Of a stretch of DNA of 64,000 bases, positions 8,090 through 16,949 are shown in pieces (the stretch's first letter is position 1; each line of letters opens with the position of its first letter). Under the pieces are notes generated by a model that was not told where the DNA came from, did not search any database, and was given only the letters and a program-made list of their open reading frames with translations. Both the position numbers and the translations under genes were made by a program. Source of the stretch: Chloroflexota bacterium (GTDB lineage Bacteria; Chloroflexota; Anaerolineae; Aggregatilineales; Aggregatilineaceae); the NCBI GenBank assembly GCA_012729765.1, contig JAAYCM010000024.1, positions 1-64,000 on the forward strand. The letters run 5' to 3'.

Positions 8090-8155
8090 GCCATCCCACC
8101 GCAACACCCGTCCACAACCTTTAGTTCTTAGCAGTGGGCAAGGAGTACTCTCAAT

Positions 8156-8371
8156 ATGTCTCAACGTTTGACCGGCGTCGTCAAGTGGTTCAATTCGCAG
8201 AAGGGCTACGGCTTCATCCAGCCGGAAAACGGCCCCGACGTCTTTGTGCACTACAGTGCCATCGTTGGTCAGGGCTACCGCAACCTTGAAGAGGGTGATC
8301 GGGTGGAGTTCTCCATCACCGAGGGGCCGAAGGGCCCGCAGGCCAGCGAGGTCGTTCGCGTCGGCAGCTAA
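8156..8371 (+). CDS. Cold-shock domain protein (CspA family)
   Basis: 71 residues forming a single cold-shock OB fold that binds single-stranded RNA or DNA. The N-terminus [17 protein letters not shown] contains the RNP1 motif (KGYGFI) and the following VFVHYSAI contains RNP2. The later [18 protein letters not shown] matches the family's conserved second half. It stands alone behind a strong promoter and a leader with an intrinsic-terminator-like hairpin, so its expression is probably set after initiation, as is common for cold-shock genes. It converges on an acidic-protein gene, with a hairpin between them. Confidence 0.95.
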   Translation: MSQRLTGVVKWFNSQKGYGFIQPENGPDVFVHYSAIVGQGYRNLEEGDRVEFSITEGPKGPQASEVVRVGS

Positions 8372-8401
8372 CCTGCTCTCTAACCGTCTTTTGACAATCA
8401 A

Positions 8402-8441
8402 CACGCCCTGGCCGTCACCGACAGTCAGGGTGCTGCTTTTG
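8402..8441 (+). terminator. Candidate terminator after the cold-shock gene
   Basis: CACGCCCTG pairs with CAGGGTG (one bulged G), with an inner GTC/GAC pairing, followed by ctgctttt. It lies between convergent genes. The T-run is short, so strength is uncertain. Confidence 0.45.
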
Positions 8442-8471
8442 GAATCATGCCAGCCGGAACGGACCGGACCC

Positions 8472-8801
8472 TTAATCGTCGTCGCGCGGCGTCTCGTCCT
8501 CGTCCTCTTCTTCGTCTTCACCTTCGATCTCGACCGGCGTCTTACCTTTGCCCGCGCGCTTCAGGCAATCGATCCGGTACTCCACGTCATCCTTCAGCTC
8601 TTCGATCTCTTCTTTGACCCCATCAACCAGCGCTTCGAAGCCCGCCTTGCCCTCGTCGATGGCGCTGGCGGTGTGCTTGCGAAACTCTTTAGGGAGCAGC
8701 GAGACAATCGCCTTCCCGACCTCTTCCAACGCCGCTACCTGATGGCGGGCAAAGGCTTCCAGAGGTGAACGCCGCGCTTCGTCCCTTGATTCGTCACTCA
8801 T
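8472..8801 (-). CDS. Small helical protein with acidic tail, unknown function
   Basis: 109 residues. The central part (about residues 15-80) is amphipathic and probably helical or coiled coil, rich in Ala, Glu, Lys and Leu. The last 20 residues are almost wholly acidic (EIEGEDEEEDEDE). There is no signal or membrane segment. A purine-rich stretch (AAAAAAGGGG) precedes the start codon. It matches no family I recognise. It converges with the cold-shock gene and is the last gene before a hydroxyacid dehydrogenase on the same strand 86 bases upstream. A nucleic-acid mimic or a chaperone-like role would be guesswork. Confidence 0.6.
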   Translation of the reverse strand: MSDESRDEARRSPLEAFARHQVAALEEVGKAIVSLLPKEFRKHTASAIDEGKAGFEALVDGVKEEIEELKDDVEYRIDCLKRAGKGKTPVEIEGEDEEEDEDETPRDDD

Positions 8802-8887
8802 CGTCTGTTGCCCCTTTTTTCCAAAGCATTAGGTACCAGTCCTTCTATCCATGATTACGCAGGATGGGCGGCTTCGTTGCGCCGGCT

Positions 8888-9922
8888 CTAATATTCTCGC
8901 GTGAGATCGACTACGTTCAGCAGCGCTTTGCCGGCCAGATAACGCTCCAGGTTCTCGATGAACAGGTCGGCGGCCTTGTCGTTATAGTCGGCGGTGTTGC
9001 CGGAGATATGCGGACTGATGATCACGTTCGGCTGCTTCCACAGCGGGTTGTCTTCGGGCAGCGGCTCGGCCTCGAACACGTCCAGGGCGGCCCCGGCGAT
9101 CTGCTTCTTCTGCAAGGCTTCGAGCAGCGCCTCTTCATCGACCACCCCGCCCCGCCCGATATTGATCAGGAAAGCGGTCGGCTTCATCGCCGCAAAGACT
9201 TCTCCCCCGAATATATTGCGCGTCCCCTGGGTGAGCGGCGCCGTCACCACCACGAAGTCGCACTCGCGCACCATCGAGGCCAGCGCCTCGGGCGGGTAGA
9301 GCCGGTCGAAGTGCGTGCCCTCAGGATCGCCCGTGCCCGGCAGATGATAGCCGGCGCGGTCGGCTGGCTCGAACACGTTGCGCTTGACGGCCAGCACTTC
9401 CATCCCAAACGCCTTTGCCAGCCGCGCGATCTCGCGCCCGATGCTGCCATAGCCCACGATCCCGACCGTGCTGCCGCGCAGCTCCAGCGGCATGAAAATC
9501 TCGAACTTCTTTTCTTCCGGCCAGCGCGACTCGCCCTGATAGCGCAGCATGGTCAGCAGCCGGTGCCCGAACGCCAGCATCATCGCAAAGGCATACTCGG
9601 CCATATTCGTCGCGTGGATGCCGCTCGCGGTCGTCAGCGTGATCTCCGGCTCGCTCAGGATCGACTGATCCAGAATATGATCGACTCCGGCGGAGTGCAC
9701 ATGCATCCAACGCAGGTTGGGCGCCTGGCCTGCTTCCGGGGCGACGCGGGCGGTATAGAGCACTTCGGCCCTGGCCCACACGTCTTCGGGCACCCGCTTC
9801 GCTTCGTCCACCGGATAATACAGAACTTCGATCCGGTCCGAAGTGGCCCGAATCGCTTGCAGCAGCTCCTCGCTGAATTTAATGGTGATCAAAACCTGGA
9901 GCAGGTCCTTTGCCTCAGCCAT
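8888..9922 (-). CDS. D-isomer-specific 2-hydroxyacid dehydrogenase (NAD-dependent)
   Basis: 344 residues. The NAD-binding Rossmann motif is VGIVGYGSIGREIARLA, the substrate-binding arginine lies in INIGRGGVVDE, the catalytic glutamate in ALDVFEAEPLPEDNPLW, and the catalytic histidine in ISPHISGNT. It interconverts 2-oxoacids and D-2-hydroxyacids. The sequence resembles the glyoxylate/hydroxypyruvate reductase and phosphoglycerate dehydrogenase-like branches; substrate cannot be set from sequence alone. An insertion of about 20 residues between the Rossmann helix and strand 5 (LPGTGDPEGTHFDRLYPPEA) is characteristic of a GhrA/YoaD-like subgroup. It lies 42 bases downstream of the CAP protein gene and may share its transcript. 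Confidence 0.9.
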   Translation of the reverse strand: MAEAKDLLQVLITIKFSEELLQAIRATSDRIEVLYYPVDEAKRVPEDVWARAEVLYTARVAPEAGQAPNLRWMHVHSAGVDHILDQSILSEPEITLTTASGIHATNMAEYAFAMMLAFGHRLLTMLRYQGESRWPEEKKFEIFMPLELRGSTVGIVGYGSIGREIARLAKAFGMEVLAVKRNVFEPADRAGYHLPGTGDPEGTHFDRLYPPEALASMVRECDFVVVTAPLTQGTRNIFGGEVFAAMKPTAFLINIGRGGVVDEEALLEALQKKQIAGAALDVFEAEPLPEDNPLWKQPNVIISPHISGNTADYNDKAADLFIENLERYLAGKALLNVVDLTREY

Positions 9923-9964
9923 GCTATCTCCTCACTGAGCGTCGAGTACAGCCTGCACTGTGCC

Positions 9965-10924
9965 TTAGCGCGTGCGGCGGAAGTAGACAAATCCCAGCAC
10001 CCCGATCAGCACCAACTGCCCGACCAGCGCGAACGGAACCAGATCGCGCGCGCTGAATCCGCCGCCGGTATTCGCGGCCTGAGCGGCCACCGGCGCGAGT
10101 GCCGCGCTCGTCTCGACCGGCGCGGGCGTGCTCGACGGCTGCGCCAGCACCGGCTCGCCGTCCGGTGCCAGCGGCGGGACCTGCGCGACAGCAGTCGCTT
10201 CGCCGGGCGCGGGCACGGTCGGCAGCACAAGCGGGGTCGAGGTGGGCGGCTGCGGCGTGCCGGTGGGCGGTGGGGTATAGGTCGGCGTGATCGTCCAGGT
10301 CGGCAGCGGCGTCAGCGTGGGGATCGTCGGGGTCGGCGTGCGGCTGGGTGGCGGGGGCACATACGGCGCAGCGGTCGGGGGAGCAGCCTGGGGCACGGCA
10401 GCCACCGCGACTCCATCGGCGGGCGCTGCGGCGGGTGGGGGCGGCGCGGGGGGAGCCGTCACATCGGCGCGGTAGCCCAACACCATCGTGAAAAAGGTGC
10501 CGCACGCCCCGCGGGCGATCCCAATCCCGATCTCGTTTACGCTGGGGTTGACCATGCCGTTATAGTGAATGGGCGAGTTGATCCAGAACTCCCATGCCCT
10601 GGATGGACCGGCATTCCCGCCGCCGTAGATATTCTCGATCACGCGGCTGCCGGCATAGCCATTCGCCGCCGCGCGATCCGCCGGGGTCGAGCCGTTCGAC
10701 TCGGTGTGCGAGACATCGCACGTCGTCGCCATATACTCGCTGTGTTGATAGGCGGCGGCGCCCAACTGCCCGTTGGGCACCACGCCCGCAATCCCGGTGC
10801 TGGCCCGCAGGTTGTTCACCTGCCCGATCAGCCAGCCCGCGTCATCCTGGGCCGAAACTGCGCCCGGTCCAAGCGCCAGCGCGGCCAGCAGGGCCAGGGC
10901 CAGCGCCATCCGTTGATAAGACAT
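9965..10924 (-). CDS. Secreted CAP/SCP-domain protein with Pro/Thr-rich stalk and C-terminal anchor
   Basis: 319 residues. An N-terminal signal peptide (about 25 residues, ending VSAQ) is followed by a CAP/SCP (PR-1-like) domain at about 28-155, with the family motifs HTESNG, AWEFWINSPIHYNGM and the cavity residues His and Glu. A long low-complexity stalk rich in Pro, Thr and Ala follows. A hydrophobic segment then ends in FVYFRRTR, as in cell-wall or membrane anchored surface proteins, although no LPxTG motif is visible. Bacterial CAP proteins act outside the cell but their activities are rarely known. It shares strand with the downstream hydroxyacid dehydrogenase 42 bases away. Confidence 0.87.
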   Translation of the reverse strand: MSYQRMALALALLAALALGPGAVSAQDDAGWLIGQVNNLRASTGIAGVVPNGQLGAAAYQHSEYMATTCDVSHTESNGSTPADRAAANGYAGSRVIENIYGGGNAGPSRAWEFWINSPIHYNGMVNPSVNEIGIGIARGACGTFFTMVLGYRADVTAPPAPPPPAAAPADGVAVAAVPQAAPPTAAPYVPPPPSRTPTPTIPTLTPLPTWTITPTYTPPPTGTPQPPTSTPLVLPTVPAPGEATAVAQVPPLAPDGEPVLAQPSSTPAPVETSAALAPVAAQAANTGGGFSARDLVPFALVGQLVLIGVLGFVYFRRTR

Positions 10925-11013
10925 GCTGCAATAACCAGATAGCTACCGATACGTTAGGGGCCAAGTGTACCCGATAGCCGGCATCCGGCAAGGGTACGCC
11001 CGGCCCAGCCCGG

Positions 11014-11238
11014 TTACAACTCGTCCAGCGGGCCGAGCGTGCCGTCGTCACGAAGCTGCTGGACACGCAGCTCGGCGGCGTCGAGCAAATCGCCGCACTG
11101 TTGGGCCAGCACCTGCCCCTGCTCATACAGCGCTACCGCCTCTTCGAGCGACAGATCGCCGGATTCGAGCCGGGCCACAATCGCTTCCAGCCGTTCGTAA
11201 GCCTGTTCAAAGGTCAGATCGTGGGAGTCGTCGGTCAT
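11014..11238 (-). CDS. xseB: Exodeoxyribonuclease VII small subunit
   Basis: 74 residues, the usual length. LTFEQAYERLEAIVARLESGDLSLEEAVALYEQG is the XseB helical signature (motif continues to about residue 42), followed by a coiled-coil tail with LDAAELRVQQL. Several copies assemble around XseA to form exonuclease VII, which degrades single-stranded DNA from both ends. Its start lies only two bases after the stop of the giant protein-kinase gene, which separates it from xseA in the same run. The arrangement suggests a three-gene operon xseA, kinase, xseB. Confidence 0.93.
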   Translation of the reverse strand: MTDDSHDLTFEQAYERLEAIVARLESGDLSLEEAVALYEQGQVLAQQCGDLLDAAELRVQQLRDDGTLGPLDEL

Positions 11239-11240
11239 GG

Positions 11241-14200
11241 TTACTCGCCTGTCAAATCGACACTGTCAGCCGTCGCTGCCAGGGTTGGGGCCGGGGTGGG
11301 CGTGGCCTGAAACAGCGTGTTGTCGGGGTTGAAGAAGTTGCCGCAGCCCAGCGTGCCTGACTGCATGGCGCGCACCAGCGGCTCGAACGTCGGAAACTCG
11401 GCGCTGGCGCGGATCGCCGCCACATCCTGCGCCGCGCCGTCGAAGTTCTTGCGCTTCATGCGAACCTCGCTGCGCAGCAGGTGGGCCAGCACAAAGCCCG
11501 GCTCGATCTCCAGGCTGCGCGTGTAGCTGGCTTCGGCGGCCTGATAGTTATTCAGCGCGCAGTACGCAAAGCCCTGCATCAGGTACAGGTCGGTGAAATC
11601 GTCGAAAAACGTGAGGCCCTGGGCGGTCGCTTCCAGCGTCTCGTAGTAGCGCCCCAACACCAGATTCCCAAACGCCGAGATCGTCGCGCCCTGACCGCGG
11701 GCAAAGTTCTCGCCGAAGGTCGCCTCGATCAGCCGGTTCATGAAGGACGGGTCGGGGTACTCGCCCAGAATCGTTCCGATTGCGGTCCAGGCGTCCGGCA
11801 GGCGGCCCTCGCGCAGCGCCAAAATCGCCGCGTAGACATAGGGATAGTTCGCGTTCGGCTCCAGCGCAATCGCACGTTCCAGATCGGCGCGGGCCAGATC
11901 GTATTCCGCCAGGTCGTAGTACAGGCTGCCGCGCACGAAAAACGGGTACCAGTCGTTGGGACGCAGCCAGATGATCCGCCCGAACATCTCCAGCACGAGG
12001 CCCGCATCCGAGTAGGAGCTCGTCAGCAGCATCATCGGCATCGTCCAGTTGATCGGGCCAAGCCGCTGCGCGGTTTCGGCATCGCGCCGCGCTTCTTCCG
12101 TGCGCCCAAGCCGCTGATTCGCCAGGTTGCGGTAGGTGTACAGCAGCGGGTTGCCTGCATCCAGGTCCAGCGCCGCATCGATCTGATCAACGGCCTCGCG
12201 CGGATTGTCCAGCATCGACTGGAAGCCCCGGTGCGCGTGGGTTGCGACTGTGTTCCCCTTGATCTCGGCGGGTGTGACCTGAATCGCTTCCAGCACCGCC
12301 AGGGTACGCATCGCCTCGTGCGCGTCACCATCGGCGGTTTGCAGCACGGCCAGCGCCCCCAGGATGTGCGGCGCAATCGATGTCTGCCGCGCATCGGTCA
12401 ACTGCACGCGCACATTGGCGGATCGCTCCAGCATCTCGCGGCTGAAGTTGTTATAGCCGAAGCTGTCGATCATACCGATCTGCACTTCCAGCTCGATCAT
12501 ATCGCCAACATAGCTGCCCCACACGATCACGGTCGCGCCATACTGGGCCGCCACCGCGCGCGCTTCGTCGTCGAAGGTGATCGCCTTCGGATAGCGCCGG
12601 ATGCGGATATCCGAGAAGGGCACGGATTGTTCGAGCGTGCGCTCCAGATCGTTGGCGATGAAGCGGCCCGTGTCGCGCGGGCGGATGCCGGCCAACTGCT
12701 CGATCCCGTCTGCCGCTTCCAGATCGGCCACCAGCACCATATATTCGCCCGCCTGGACCGGCTCGACAGCGAACGACAGGTCTGCCACCGCAAGCGCGGG
12801 AGTCGGCGTGCCCGCGTCCAGCGGCGTAGCGGTGCTGCCCGGCGGAGGTGTGGCCGAGGCCGAGGCCGGGACGGTAGCGCTCGCCAGCGCCGTATTGCCG
12901 AGCACATTCTGGCAGCCGATCTCGCCGGACTCTACCAGCTCGATCAGCGGCAGCAGCCCCGGCCCACCGACCTCGCGCAGCCGGTCGAGGTCTTCCTGCG
13001 CGCCCGCGTCGTTCCGCCGCGACTGGCGCACATCGGCGCGCAGCAGGTGCGGGAAGATCACCAGCCCAATCTGGTCGCTCCCGGCGTCGATGGCTTTGGT
13101 CAGCGCGATCTCGGCCAGGGTATAGTCGCCCCGGCTGCACAACGCCTGCCCCAACATGATCTGGAGATCGGCGCGGAAGCCGACCAGCCCCAGCGCGCGC
13201 TCCGCCGCCTCGACCGCCTGATCGTAGCGGCCCAGCAGCAGGTGGGTGAAAGCTGAGATGATCGGGCTGAAGCGATCCTCACGTCCCAGGGTCGCATGCA
13301 CCAGCCGGCTGTAGAAGTCGGGGTCCGGGAAGTTTTGCAGCGTCACCCGGATGCTGGCACCGGCGGCCTCAAAATCGCCCTCGGCCAGATGGATCAGCGC
13401 CAGAAAGACATAAGGGAAATTGGCCGACGGACCGAACGTGATCGCCTGGTTGAGATCGGCCCGCGCGCGTGCCAGATCGCCCATCATGTAATATGTCGCG
13501 CCGCGCAGTGTCAGCGGGAACCAGTCGTTCGGGCGAAGCTGGATGATACGCGAGTAGTAGTTCAGCGCGTCGGGATACGGCAGATTCTCGCTGCTGAGCA
13601 CATAGAGCGGCGTGGCCCAATAGGGCGGCCCCAGCCGGGCGGCGGTTTCCGCGTCCTGGGCGGCTTCCTGGGCGCGGCCCTGGCGCTGGTACGCCTGCGC
13701 GCGCAGGATATAGCCAAAGGGATTGGTTGGGTCCTCGGCAATCAGCGTGTCGAGCGCGTTCAGCGCTTCGGGCGTGTTGCCAAACATCTGGTGGAAGAAG
13801 CGATGAATATGGACGGCGGACGTGGTGCCTTCGAGCGGCGCGGGCCGCACCTGGAGATCGTTGAGCACGGCCAGGGTGCGCATATAGCCGAAGGCATCAC
13901 CCGACGCGAGGTTGAGCAGGGCCAGGATGCCGATGATATCCGGCGCGATCGACTGGGCGCGCTCGTCCGTCATGGTGAGGCGCAGATTGGCGCTGCGCTC
14001 CAGCAGATCGCGCGGGAAGGCCAGGCTCGAAAACGCGATGGTTGAGCCAAGCTGAATCTCAAGCTGGACGCTGGCTGGCGTATAGCTGCCCCATACCACG
14101 ACCGCCGCGCCGGTCGCCTCGGCCAGGGCACGCGCCTGCTCTGGCGAGGTGAGCACCCCGTCATGGGTGCGGACCCGCACATTCGAATACGGTACGCCCT

Positions 14201-15539
14201 GCTCCAGCCGCAGCGCGAGATCATCCACGATCGTGCGCCGGACCAGGCGCCGCTCCGGGCCAAGCTGCTCCAGATCGGTGACGAGGACCATGTAATCGCT
14301 GGCGGCGACCGGCACGAGTGTCGCGGTCGGCTCCGGCGTGGCGCTGGATGCGGCGGCGTTCGGCGTCGCGCCGGGGGGCGGTGACTCATCATCGTCGCGG
14401 CTGACCACCAGCCACACGATACTGACCGCTGCCAGCGCCAGCACGATCACCATAAACAGCAGCGACACCCACTTGGACGTATTGCCGGCGGGCGGGACAG
14501 GCGTCTCGCCGGGCAGCGGAGTCGGTGAATAGGGCGGCGGCGGTGTGCCGGGGGGCGGTGCCAGGCCGCTCGGCGTGGGATACAGGCTGGGGCCGTGCGT
14601 CTGGTAGGGCGTACTGCGCACCATCGCCCGGACACTGTCCGGCTCCGGCGGCGTGATGAAGCGCGAGCCGTCGAGCAGGCTGCCGGTCACGAAGCCGCGC
14701 GTCGGCGTCGCCAGCCCGCGTATGATCACCTCAAGCTCTGCGCCGACAATCCGCACGCTGCTGATCCGGCGCTCGCGGTCCTTTTCGAGCATCCCCTCGA
14801 TCAGATTGACCAGCGTCGGGGGCGTATCGGGGCGCAGGCGCGCGAGATCGGGGGCGGGCTTGGTCAGAATCGAGGTCAGGACGGCTGCCGTGCCGCTGCC
14901 ATCGAAGGGGGGCCGCCCGGCCAGCATCTCGAACAACACCACGCCAAACGACCAGATATCGGCGCGCTCGTCCAGTTCCAGACCGTTGCACGCTTCCGGG
15001 CTGAGATAGGCATACGTGCCGATCACCGACCCGGTCAGGGTCAGGCGCGTGCGGTCCGCCATATGCGCCACGCCGAAATCGGTCAGGCGCGGTGTGCCAT
15101 CGTCGGCCAGCAGCACGTTATCGGGCTTGATATCGCGGTGGATAATGTTGAGCCGGTGGGCGCGCGCCAGCGCGTCGGCCAGATCGAGCGCGATATTCAG
15201 CGCACGCTGGATCGGCAGCCGCGACTGCTTGTCGATCAGATCGCGCAGCGATCCCCCGCCGACATATTCCATAATCAGGTAGTGCTGGCCCTCTTCCTCA
15301 ATCGTCGCCAGAATCTTCACGATATTCGGGTGATCCAGGCGGCTGAGGGCCTCGCCTTCGCGCTGGAAGCGGTCGAGGATATTCGGGTTTTCCTGGACGA
15401 CGCTCTGATGCAGGTGCTTGATCGCCACCATCTGGCCGTTGTATGTATCCAGCCCGCGATAGACGTCGCCCATCCCGCCGCGCCCAATTAGAGCGCCGCG
15501 CTCGTAACGATGCGCAATAAAGACTCTATTTTCGCTCAT
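11241..15539 (-). CDS. Giant membrane Ser/Thr protein kinase with two extracellular sensor-TPR modules
   Basis: 1432 residues. The N-terminal cytoplasmic kinase is complete: glycine loop IGRGGMGDVY (18-27), Lys41, HRDIKPDN (134-141) and DFG (154-156). A Pro-rich linker leads to one membrane helix around residues 360-385. The outside part holds two copies of the same module. Each starts with a YMVLVTDLEQL / YMVLVADLEAA strand, then a segment with VVVWGSYT / VIVWGSYV, and ends in TPR-like repeats (LRPNDWFP, LRPNDWYP), about residues 410-890 and 930-1400. The start overlaps the xseA stop by four bases (ATGA). It is a PASTA-less Pkn-type receptor kinase; ligand and targets are unknown. Confidence 0.9.
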   Translation of the reverse strand: MSENRVFIAHRYERGALIGRGGMGDVYRGLDTYNGQMVAIKHLHQSVVQENPNILDRFQREGEALSRLDHPNIVKILATIEEEGQHYLIMEYVGGGSLRDLIDKQSRLPIQRALNIALDLADALARAHRLNIIHRDIKPDNVLLADDGTPRLTDFGVAHMADRTRLTLTGSVIGTYAYLSPEACNGLELDERADIWSFGVVLFEMLAGRPPFDGSGTAAVLTSILTKPAPDLARLRPDTPPTLVNLIEGMLEKDRERRISSVRIVGAELEVIIRGLATPTRGFVTGSLLDGSRFITPPEPDSVRAMVRSTPYQTHGPSLYPTPSGLAPPPGTPPPPYSPTPLPGETPVPPAGNTSKWVSLLFMVIVLALAAVSIVWLVVSRDDDESPPPGATPNAAASSATPEPTATLVPVAASDYMVLVTDLEQLGPERRLVRRTIVDDLALRLEQGVPYSNVRVRTHDGVLTSPEQARALAEATGAAVVVWGSYTPASVQLEIQLGSTIAFSSLAFPRDLLERSANLRLTMTDERAQSIAPDIIGILALLNLASGDAFGYMRTLAVLNDLQVRPAPLEGTTSAVHIHRFFHQMFGNTPEALNALDTLIAEDPTNPFGYILRAQAYQRQGRAQEAAQDAETAARLGPPYWATPLYVLSSENLPYPDALNYYSRIIQLRPNDWFPLTLRGATYYMMGDLARARADLNQAITFGPSANFPYVFLALIHLAEGDFEAAGASIRVTLQNFPDPDFYSRLVHATLGREDRFSPIISAFTHLLLGRYDQAVEAAERALGLVGFRADLQIMLGQALCSRGDYTLAEIALTKAIDAGSDQIGLVIFPHLLRADVRQSRRNDAGAQEDLDRLREVGGPGLLPLIELVESGEIGCQNVLGNTALASATVPASASATPPPGSTATPLDAGTPTPALAVADLSFAVEPVQAGEYMVLVADLEAADGIEQLAGIRPRDTGRFIANDLERTLEQSVPFSDIRIRRYPKAITFDDEARAVAAQYGATVIVWGSYVGDMIELEVQIGMIDSFGYNNFSREMLERSANVRVQLTDARQTSIAPHILGALAVLQTADGDAHEAMRTLAVLEAIQVTPAEIKGNTVATHAHRGFQSMLDNPREAVDQIDAALDLDAGNPLLYTYRNLANQRLGRTEEARRDAETAQRLGPINWTMPMMLLTSSYSDAGLVLEMFGRIIWLRPNDWYPFFVRGSLYYDLAEYDLARADLERAIALEPNANYPYVYAAILALREGRLPDAWTAIGTILGEYPDPSFMNRLIEATFGENFARGQGATISAFGNLVLGRYYETLEATAQGLTFFDDFTDLYLMQGFAYCALNNYQAAEASYTRSLEIEPGFVLAHLLRSEVRMKRKNFDGAAQDVAAIRASAEFPTFEPLVRAMQSGTLGCGNFFNPDNTLFQATPTPAPTLAATADSVDLTGE

Positions 15540-16765
15540 TCCGGCCCTTGCTGAGAATCATCGTTAAACCGGCGCTGGTGGACCACAGCAATCAGGTGAC
15601 CGTCATGTAAGGCGATGTCCACCCGCGTCTGTTCGGCGGCGTCCCACGCGCTGGTGATACGCTTGCCATCCCCTGCCCGCGTGACCAGGGCATAGCCGCG
15701 CTGCAACAGCGCGGTCGGATTGGCGGCTTCCAGCGCCCGCACCTGCCCCACCAGCCGGTCGCGGCGGCGGTCGAGCCGGTGCCGGACGTGCGTCTCGATG
15801 CGTGCCAGCAGATCATCGACCCGCTGGCGGGCATTCTGCACGCGGACTTCGGGCGAGAGACGTTCGAGCCAGCGGGCATTGTTGGCGAGCGCCTGCCGCC
15901 GGGTCACGATCCGGGCCTGCATCGCGTCGTCCAGCCGCCGGGCCAGAATCCGCACGCTCTGCCCCAGCGCCGCGCCGTCCGGCGTGATCTGCTCGGCGGC
16001 GGCTGAGGGAGTCGGGGCGCGCTGGTCGGCGGCGAAATCGACCAGGGTGAAGTCGATCTCGTGGCCGACGCCGGTCACAACCGGGATGCGCGATCCGGCC
16101 ACCGCTCGAACGAGCGCCTCGTCGTTGAAGCACCACAGGTCTTCGAGGCTGCCGCCGCCGCGCGCCAGCAGGATCACGTCTACGTTGCCGTAGCGATTGA
16201 GCCGCTCCAGCGCGGCGATGATCTGCGGCGGGGCGTCCCGGCCCTGGACCGGGGTCGGGCTGAGCACGATCTCGACGGTAGGATAGCGGCGGCGGATCAC
16301 GTTCTGGATATCCTGAAACGCGGCAGTCGAGGGCGACGTGACCACCCCGATCCGCTGCGGGAAGAGCGGGATCTCCCGTTTGCGCGCGGAATCGAACAGC
16401 CCTTCGGCGTCCAGCCGGGCCTTGAGCAGCTCGAACTGGCGGTTCAACTCGCCCACGCCCGCCGGCTGGAGCAGATCGCATAATAACTGGTACTGGCCGC
16501 GTGCCTCGTACACCGTAATCCGGCCATGCGCCAGCACGGCGTCGCCGTGCGCCGGATCGAACGGCAGAAACATCGCCCGTGACTTCCACATCACACAGGG
16601 CAGCTCGCTGCGGTCGTCTTTGAGCGTGAAGTAGAGATGTCCCGACGTATGACGCCGGAAGTTGCTGATCTCGCCTTCTACCCAGACATCGAACAGCCGC
16701 TCGTCCTGCTCCAGCAGTTCGCGGATGGTGGTCGTTAAGTCGTAAACGCTGTAAGGGTCAGTCAT
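15536..16765 (-). CDS. xseA: Exodeoxyribonuclease VII large subunit
   Basis: 409 residues, normal for the family. The N-terminal OB-fold (WVEGEISNFRRHTSGHLYF) binds DNA. The catalytic domain contains RGGGSLEDLWCFNDE, the GVGHEIDFTLVDFAADQRA region and TPSAAAE, all hallmark XseA motifs. A C-terminal coiled coil (about 250-350) mediates XseB binding. I start at the ATG giving MTDPYSVYDL; an upstream ATG 39 bases earlier is possible but adds non-conserved residues. The stop codon overlaps the kinase start (ATGA), implying translational coupling, and xseB follows the kinase. Confidence 0.94.
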   Translation of the reverse strand: MTDPYSVYDLTTTIRELLEQDERLFDVWVEGEISNFRRHTSGHLYFTLKDDRSELPCVMWKSRAMFLPFDPAHGDAVLAHGRITVYEARGQYQLLCDLLQPAGVGELNRQFELLKARLDAEGLFDSARKREIPLFPQRIGVVTSPSTAAFQDIQNVIRRRYPTVEIVLSPTPVQGRDAPPQIIAALERLNRYGNVDVILLARGGGSLEDLWCFNDEALVRAVAGSRIPVVTGVGHEIDFTLVDFAADQRAPTPSAAAEQITPDGAALGQSVRILARRLDDAMQARIVTRRQALANNARWLERLSPEVRVQNARQRVDDLLARIETHVRHRLDRRRDRLVGQVRALEAANPTALLQRGYALVTRAGDGKRITSAWDAAEQTRVDIALHDGHLIAVVHQRRFNDDSQQGPE

Positions 16766-16848
16766 AGGATGCTGCAAGGTATCGCCGCCCGATTGTGTAC
16801 GCATTGTACATCACACAGCGCGTGGCGGCTATGGGTAGGGGACTATTC

Positions 16849-16877
16849 TTGTGTTAAAATTACGGGAAAATTATATT
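16849..16877 (+). promoter_or_regulatory. Candidate promoter for the 111-aa hypothetical gene
   Basis: TTGTGT, 17 bases, then TATATT, in a short AT-rich patch between divergent genes. Transcription would start near 16884, about 65 bases before the chosen start codon. Confidence 0.5.
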
Positions 16878-16949
16878 TTGCGCGCTGCGACACGCCCGAT
16901 GCCGCGCGCCCTCTGGTTTGATCCGCTTTGCCACTGTCATCTGGAGCAC

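Noticed and set aside
8864-10942. 692-codon plus-strand open frame
   Set aside because: It spans two complete minus-strand genes (hydroxyacid dehydrogenase and CAP protein) and has the low-complexity Arg/Gly pattern of an antisense frame.
11481-13256. 591-codon plus-strand open frame inside the Ser/Thr kinase gene
   Set aside because: Antisense shadow of the TPR region; no motif and poor start context.
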